Below are positions 50,601 to 59,600 of a stretch of 64,000 bases of DNA, piece after piece. Within the stretch, counting starts at the first letter, position 1. Each line of letters begins with the position of its first letter. Both the position numbers and the translations under genes were made by a program. The notes below the pieces were generated by a model. That model saw only the letters and a list, made by a program, of their open reading frames with translations, made no database searches and was not told where the DNA came from. Origin of the DNA: Serinus canaria (taxonomy: Eukaryota > Chordata > Aves > Passeriformes > Fringillidae); assembly GCF_022539315.1 (NCBI RefSeq), contig NC_066343.1:35059146-35123145 (forward strand), given 5' to 3'.

Positions 50601-53600
50601 TGGTGATGAAACAATTTTCTTTGGGGGCTGCAAAAGTACCGAGGCCCAAGACACATGTGGCTGAGCAGAGCCATCTGCAGGTGCTTCAGGAAATTACATT
50701 GGGAAAAAGTAAAAACAAACATGTCTCAAAAATAGTCCTGAAATACTCAAAAGGATTTGTAATTAATTAGTCAAGGCCTAGGAAATAAAGCAGAGACATA
50801 TTCTTTCTGAGGAAGGACTTGAATAAAACACACGTTTTATTTCTCCAGCAAACTTTCCTGTATTTTATCTACTCGATATATTGCCCAACACTATATACAT
50901 AAACCAAATTAACTGGTATTTGTAAATCTGTACTGTATCTTACTAACTCCACACTCCCATGCTCATCTGCAAAATACTGAAAATTCTGCTATGGTTATAT
51001 ACAAAACTCCTTTAATATTCCTCCTAGCCATCATGTAGCTTTCATGCACAAGGCCACATTGGTACTTTTCACTTTCTGAAAACTTCAGTGTTACAGGCAT
51101 ACGAAGCAGCTGAAATACTTCCCAGTGTCCCTCAGTGTACAAGAATGTCACTCCCTACCACTAAGATGTATCAGTGTTTTGAAAGACATTTTGAAAAACA
51201 TAATTAATTTTGTAAATATTCCTAACATGAAGCAAAGATAGAACACAATCTAGATTTTTCTTAAGAATGAGAAAAACTACCCTTGAACAATAAAATAGCA
51301 TAATGGGTTTAGATGGCTAAATTTTGGTAGCAGGGCGAGTTTGCAGTAGCTGCTGTGAAGAGATGGACACGGCCAGCCCCAGACAGATCCAACACAGACC
51401 CATGGCCAGCCTCAGCTGGGCCTATCAGCCATGCTAATGGTGCTATGTTTAGAAAGAGTGAAAAACATGTGCAGGAGTTAGAAGGTGGAATGGTAAGAAA
51501 AAACGTGAATGCAGCAGCCCAGTGAACAGCAAGGTCAGTGCAGAAAGAGGGGCAGGAGGTGCTCAGGCACTGGAACAGAGATTCCCCTACAGCCCCTGGT
51601 GCAGACCATGGTGAGGCAGCTGTGTCCCTGCAAACCTGCAGAGAAAGCAGCGGCTGAGTGGCCTCTGTTTCTCTGTGTCACTCAGAACACAGGGAAGATA
51701 CTAGGAAGAAGACAGGGTTGGAGGAAAGTGGCTTTAGTTTTGTTTTTGCTTCTCACCATCTGACCCTATTTTAATTGTCAATAAATTGTCAGTCTTTATC
51801 AAGTTGAGTCTGTTTTGTGTGGCAAGCAAGCAATCTCCCTGTCCTTATTTTGGTTCACTGTTGTATTGTGTTTTTATTTTGAAGGTTATTGTTAGATTTG
51901 TCCTTTTGGGCTTTTTCTCCCCCTGATTTTAGAGGGACATAGATCTGCCTTTGTTATTCAGTTGAGCCAGGTGTTGGTTTATCTTTTTGCTACTTAGCTA
52001 CATTTCTGCCAAGTTTCAAACCCCTTACTCCCACATCCAGTTGTTAACCCCTCCTGTCCCAAGCAGTTTTCCTCCTTTGTATTCCCTGCCTTGTGTTCCA
52101 CACACAGTTCTTACATTGTATCCTCCCTTGAGACTTCCCCCCTTTATAAGCTGCTGTTTGCTCCCAGTTCCTTGCCTGGGACCCCGAGAAACTCGGGGAG
52201 TGTAACACCAAATAAAGTGACCCAGTGCCACCCCAGGCCGGGATGCTGCTGTGGTCCTTTTGTTCCATGCTGTGCCTCCCCCGGTAGCTGGAATTCTGCG
52301 GAGCCCCGAAACAGGGGGACTGTCACCCCTCCCCGCTACTGTCACCATCTAGCAGGGCCTGCAAAGTTCACAAATGTTTTTATCTTATTTTCTTCTCCTG
52401 TGCTGCTGAGGAGGGAGAGCCAGAGAACAACTGTGTGGCAGTCTGACTGCCTGCCATGGTCAATCCACCCACTGCTATTTTTTTCTCAGGGATAGGAATT
52501 GACTATAGTATTTAACAAAAAACTCCCATTATCAGATGACTTTAGAAGTTCCGGAATAACTTTATCTTTAGAAGGCTCTTCAAGGCATTACAGCAGATTA
52601 ATCTGTCCTCTCTGAATCATTACTGAAGTTACTGGGACGATAAGGACCAAACTGTTCAGACTGGTGCACGTCTGTGTGTGCAGAGATACAGTGAGAGGCA
52701 CTCAGACAATTCAATCCTAATCTATGTGATGCCTCCAAGACAGTCCTGATGAACAGAACTCTTTTCACATGAAACTAGCCATGTGATAGCATGTAGCAAT
52801 TTGAAAAAGCTTTTCATCCCCACAGCCAGACAACAGGTAAACAACAACAACAAAAAAAAGCCCAAAGCCCCTCCTCCCCTCACAAACTCCCAAACAAAAG
52901 AACAAAGATAAAAACAGGGAGGTGTTTTGGCGTAATGGTTCTCTTAATAGAAATAACACTGGACATAGAGAAATTTTACATACATACTAAACTCTGAAGT
53001 GTCAGCTATTTAAAACAAATCTGCATACAAAGCCTCATCAAATATGTCTCTCATTTATTCTTGGAAAAAATCTGCATATGACTAAACAGACTTCCAATAA
53101 CCAAAACCTGGTATTTTTCTCACCCGAAACAACATGAGAGGCAACTACAGAAATATGTTCTCTTGAGCATCAATGACACAACAAAATGGGACTCAGTATT
53201 GGAGCCAGTGATCTTCACTTTCCCCTGTGCTCAGTATTGGGGTCAGTCCTGTGTAATGTATCAATGACCAGGATCAAGTCAACAAGTTCACAGATGACAT
53301 CAAACTAGGCAGGAGTCTTATCCGTTAGGAAGGTAGGAAGGTTCTGCAGAGGGATCTGGACAGGCTGGATTGATGGGCAGAGGCCAACTGCATGAGGTTC
53401 AGCAAGCTGAAATGATAGGCCCTGTCCTTCAGATTGTCACAACAATCTCTGGTGCTACAGGCTTAGGGAAGAGCAGCAGGAAAGCTGCCCAGAAGAAAAG
53501 AACATGGGGATGCTAATGAACAGCAGCTGAACATGAGCCAGAGTGCACCCAGGAGCCAAGAAGGCCAATGGCATCCTGGCCTGTATCAGCAGGAGCAGGC

Positions 53601-56600
53601 CATTGGTACTTGGCACTGGTGAGGCCACACCTCGAAGGTGTCCAGTTCTGGGGCCCGGACATGGAGGTGCTGGAGCAAGTCCAGAGAACGGCAACAGAGC
53701 TGGGGAAGGGTCTGGAGCACAAGTCCTGTGAGGAGCAGCTGAGGGAGCTGGGGGTGTTTAGCCTGGAGAAAAAGCTCAGAGGAGACCTCCACAACCACCT
53801 GAAAGGAGCGTTCAGCCAGGTGGGGGTTGGCCTCTTCTCCCAGGTAACAAGAGACAGGACAAGGGGAAATGGCCTGATGTTGTACCAAAGTTATTTCAGA
53901 TTGGACATTTGGAAAAATTTCTTTACCAAAAGTATTATCAAGCACTGGATGTACAGCCCAGTGTAGTAGTTGATTTACTATTCCTGGAGATACTTAAAAC
54001 TGCGGAGACCTGGCACCTAAGGACACGGTTTAGTGGTGGACTTGGCAGCGTTGGTTATGATCTCTTCCAAACGAAATCATTCTTCAGTTCTAAAATATCA
54101 GCTGATGAAATATGAGCAAAAATGAGTGATAAGTGGTCATCTCATTTGAAAGAATGTGATAGAGTGTTATTTCTGGGTTTTCGTCTTTTGTAATGAACTT
54201 GCTTCTAAAGTTTTTTTTTTTTACTTTACACATCAACAGCTCCTTAGCACACTTTAGTTTTCCAAACTGCTGAGATACAAGCAGTCAAAAATAAAGGCAA
54301 ATAATTTTTGTTTGAAGAACTTACCCCTCCCATCAAGTGCGGAGGGAATTAAATTGGCTCCGGTTTCACCTGAAGCTTTTGGTGAAGCTTTGCTTTTTGC
54401 AGAAATATCTTCCTGCAAAATAGATGGTCAGGTAACATAAAAGGATTAAAATCACTGACCTAAACACAGCTAAACACAATAAACCACCATAAACTAAAAA
54501 TTCTCAACCCATCTACAGATAAGGGCATAAGGACCTTTCTGGCCTTTTTGTTGCTTGTCCTTGTGGAACCAGCATTTCAGCCCTATGGTATTACAAAATT
54601 TGAGCAGGTGTCTCTTCACAGCTGTACAAGCAAGATTATTCCTTCTTATATTTTACAAAAGCATCAAAATGATCTAACAATGAACAAGAAAGTATTTTGA
54701 TATTTCATGCATGCTAAAAACAAATTCTATCATCAAACTCAAACAAATAATGAAAAATGACACTCAAGAATTAGCAGAAAGGTCTTTTTTCATTACAGAC
54801 AGTTTTCTGATACTCAGAAGCATCAGAAATATTATTCTGTTTGGATCCTTCAGAATTATTAATCATTAATCACTACTGAAAACTTTGATTCAATATATAT
54901 GATACACTGCTGAATACTTCAGTATTTTATTTACTAACAAACAGGGAGCCAAAGAAATAAAGAATAACATTCATATAATATTTCACATAATATTTCTTCT
55001 CCTTCTGGAATTCAGTTTGTATTTTAACCTTTAGCAGAAAGCAATTAAGTTCAACAATGCAGACTTTTTTTAAAATGAGTGGAAACTACTGGATACTACT
55101 TAGAAGCTTAGTTATTATTTGTACAGGAACATATGCAGTCCCTACAGGCAATCTCGACCACACCAGTACATATCTACATTTACTTCTGGTGGTACCTGAC
55201 TTTCCTCTACCTATGGGCAGCACAGACAAGGAAAGAACAGTAAGAAAGAATAGGAGACACCAGGCACTGACACCACCACCTAGAAGAAGAGCCCTAAAAC
55301 CTCTAGCTCTGAATTCCCTTGCTCACAAGGTATTTAAATAGGTGTTAAACTGCCATACTGAATGAAAAATACTTGCATTAATAACGCTTGTACTTTTGTC
55401 AAGTTTTATTTTTACAAGTTCTGCAACATGGGTTAGCATGCGCTATCCTTGGTATCCAGCAGAAGAGACAAGTGAGGTTGACTAAGGACATAGTGTTACT
55501 TTCCACCAAACTTACTGGTGTATTTTTATGGTGTACGTTCAGTATCTCACTGCTTCCCAAACTCTGCGACTTGTGGAAATCCAAAATGCTAGCTTCAAAT
55601 GTGGGTACAGGATGAGACTCTGGTTTTGGAGTTTCAGTTGACTTCTTGTTTGTAGCTTTATTAAACCTGTCTAAATAAAGCATGTAAAGCCTAAGTAATT
55701 AAACTTGCCTGTGATCATTTCTAAGTATGTTTTATACACTAGTTAACATAACGACAGCAATCCTCATGAGGACTCTTGCTATGCACAGCTCATATTAAAT
55801 AAAAGACCTAGCAATTATAATCAAAATGCAAACACAGCACTGACTGAACAAGCAAATACAAATTCAGATGCTCATTTTTTATACCAGTTTACATGAATTT
55901 GTTCAATCAGGAAAGGACAGGTCACCACTCCTTCTCAAGAGAGTCACACAGAAAAGGGGTATCTTTCTCCTTAACTATCCTAGATTTAGAAACATAGTCA
56001 CAAACTGCAGCATATTGCATGACACCCATTCCATATCTATTCCATGTACTTGTAAACAAACAACATGTTTGTACCTGGCTTCACGGAATCTCTGCTGCAT
56101 GTAGACATCTGGAATGAAGTCCTGTTCACAATTCTGACAGACGCTTCACCTCCATCATGCTTTTTCTTGTCCAGTTTTTTCTCACCTTCTTTTGATCTCC
56201 TCTGCTGCAAGTATTTGTAACATATTTAGAAAGTTTTAGTGAAACTTCATAAAGCTAGCAAGTTTGCTGTGAGTTATAGTTAACCACCTCTGCATCTGGA
56301 GTTTGACCATAAATTTAATACAAAACAAATAGTTAGTATATCATAACCACTAGTAACCAATAAAAATAGGAATAGCCATTTAGAGATATGGTGTTTAATT
56401 TCATCTACCTTGTTCCCTGTGCCGTTTTTAGCATACATTATAGCCTAAGTAAGATGGATATACACATATGCTTATAGACAACTACATTTTTGCAATCTCA
56501 TAAATCAGAAAATTTCCAATAGTTTAAAATTGTTTGATATTAAATCAACCAGTCTGATTTTCTAAAACAAAGTTTCTTCTAGAACAGGGCTAAAATCTGG

Positions 56601-59600
56601 AAAGCATGCTATCTTTTGACTAAACTACATATCATAGGCAAACTGTTTAAGACTGGTGTCAGAACATCAAAAAAACTTGGAGTAAAGTAGTTAGAGAAGA
56701 CAGAACTATGTGATCCCTGTAAAGAACACACACTCACTCATTCTACACAGTCATGAAAATCTTACAGCTCTTCCACAAAATACAGTTTGGCAGAGCTGGG
56801 CTTAGAAGTCAGCAAGCAAGGAACAAGCACCAGGTCTGCCTCTATGCAAACTATACTATACCAGCTTAGACAGATGGCTAAACTCTGATCACAGGATGCT
56901 GGACTAAATTCAGAGGACATTTGGCAGCAAAATTGTTTTCTTGGGTGGGAGGACAAGGCATTTCTTGTTTTCCAAAGGCAAATTATTAAAGCGTTAGGAC
57001 ACATGATCAAATTAATGCAAAGCTGCAAGTATAAATCACTTCTCTGAAGTTCACAAAAGAATATATGACATGGAAAAATTACAAAAAGACTATAATAAAC
57101 AGTACAAGGTCCCTACAAAGATCACAGAACTCCTCCCAGAAGCTTAACTAAGTTTTTTCATATTATATCACTTGTGCTAATGCTGAGCTCATCCTCTCCC
57201 CAGACAGTTTCAGCACATAATCCTCCTCTCAGCAAGAAAATGAATTTTAGGTGTCTAGACTTTGTACCTTATGCCTAATAAAGCATGCTTAGGACCTAGT
57301 CCTTACAACTCCTCTACACAGGATTGATCACAGTGAAGTTACTTAGGTGTACACCTAGGGAGTAAGGTGCAGCAAAAGGATGTGACTGCAGAACAGATCA
57401 GATGAAACTACTGGAAACAAAAGCAGTTGTACAAATCTAAGAAACACAATGTCTAATCCCCAAGAGAAATGAGATTATAATACACTTAGGTTTTTTCCCT
57501 TTTATATTTTGAGAGGTTTGTCTATTTTTTGTTTGAAAATGCTTTGCAAGTTTCAGGAAATTTATCCCCAAACAGACAGAGACAAAAATGACTAAGATGT
57601 TTACAGAACATCAGTATATTTTTGACTGAAAAATACTACATTTCTAACATGATCCTTTCTTCCCTCTCCCCAGCAGCACAACTTCCTCCTTTCCTGTGGA
57701 TTGTCTTCAACCTGCAGCAAGTCTTGGAAATCCTTCAACAACAGGTGTGGTCTTTGACTTATGAGTCAAACAGATGATTACAGACACCAGGTCTGTCTTA
57801 AGTCAGGTTAATGGAAGCTGCCACAGGGCTTAAAAAAATGAGCCGTTCTCCCCTCCCCCCAAGTCCAAAGAGTGAAAAAAGAAAGCACAGCTCACAAATG
57901 AATGGCATCCCCCACCTCCTCTCCCCCAACTCTGGATCATGCTTTCTGAGAGAAAAAAAAAATTTCCCCTCATGTTCCAAAAATACTGCTTGAAAAATTG
58001 TATTAATCTGAAGTGTACAATTCCACAAACTTTTTGGTATTTTGAAGCTGGGGACACTATACTACTATCCTCTTCAAAGGTCATTGATGATCACTACAAG
58101 AAAGAGTGATGATTCACTTTAAAATTATGAACCAAACATTTATAAAGATTGATTTAAAGTGAGAATTTAATATTAATTTTTAAGAAAACACAGATTTGCT
58201 CACCTTTGAAAGACTCTTACTTTCTTGTCTGACTGGATATGTTTGCTCAGCAGATTCACTGACTATTCCTGAACCATTATAGTGTGTTGAGTTGTTAGAC
58301 TGATACTGTGAGCCAGCTACTGGATACACATTTGCAACAACATCAGGTGAGAAAGAGCAGCTGGAGTATTCACGGAAGGCAGGATCTCCCAGAACACTAT
58401 GTGATGGATATTGAAAAAGAAATGAAAGTCATCCTAGGGCAAGTCTTCAGCACCTACTTGTTGCCTAGACAAACATATACCTTGTCTAAAGAATTTGTTT
58501 AACAAGAAAGCTCCATTTCAAGAGAAAACTATTCCATGTTATTTCAATTAAATATTTACTTACTGCTACAGACTTCTTTAAAAGCAATTAATTTTGTTTT
58601 GGGAAAACACGTAGTCAAGCAGGTATCTTAAAACACACATATTATCAATTTCCAAGTTTCAAAGCTAGTCTGCTTTGCAGTTGTAGTTCTCATGCCCGTT
58701 TAAGGTTACTGAGATTCTTTGTGCTTATTTTCAGTAAGCTTTTTCTTGTGAAACAAACCAAAAACACAGTGTAAGGACATGACATGCATCACATACTAGA
58801 CTGCAAAAAAACAAACATTAAAACCTGTCTTAAAACGACAATAACAAAGTGAAAGTATAACATTTATGGAGCATAAAACTTATATGAAATACAATGTAGA
58901 ATTATAAAACAATGATTAACTGACCTGCATGTAACTATCACAATTTATGAAAACACAACATGTCTGGGGCATGTCTCTTTCCTTCAAATGTATGCTCAAA
59001 AATTCCCTTTTAATTTCCTTCTATATTTTGTCCAGAAAATACCCAAGAGTCCAGATTTGATTAGGGAGAATAGAAATTTCTCTGTTTCAGAAAGTTGCAC
59101 TCAGTTTTTAAAGCAGCCCTCCATGATGCTGCCAGCCTCAGAATTTTGTGTAGATAATGACAGAGAAACCTTCCCATCGGTAGAAGACTTCAGATAACAC
59201 ATTTCATACTACCTGTTGCAATTCTGACAGAATGCAGTCAAAACAGTGCTTACAATCAGTTAACAGACAAAGAAGAAATATAACAAATGAGACTCAAATA
59301 CAACTATGTCTCAGTCCCAACAAGGCAGAACACTCATTAGAAGATTACTGTTGTCTGGGTTTTTATTAAGTAATTGAGTAATTGAGTAATTAAGTAACTG
59401 ACTTAATGCTAATGCTGCGGGCTTTCTCTAATGCACAGAACAGGCCGTACTCACCTCAATGTTAAATTTCTAGTACAAATGAAAATAGGTTGAGAATACT
59501 AAGATTTTCTATAGGATAAAACAATGGCCTATGGTAACTGTGTTCACTAATGAATTTTTAAAGAAACACCATTAACTTTGCGGTAATTGAATGATCAATC

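Larger units (their letters stand above)
50675..54324 (-). other. SECISBP2 intron 6, transposon-rich
   Basis: 3.65 kb intron holding an old LTR with a younger LTR nested inside (51299-52472) and a CR1 fragment (53190-54085). The flanking bases look unremarkable. Confidence 0.8.
54413..58203 (-). other. SECISBP2 introns 3 to 5
   Basis: Introns 54413-55515, 55667-56074 and 56205-58203. AT-rich; no repeat family, RNA gene or further exon is recognised. Confidence 0.7.

Noticed and set aside
53568..53966. 132-codon open frame
   Set aside because: Lies wholly in a CR1 fragment; its text is a relic of CR1 ORF2.
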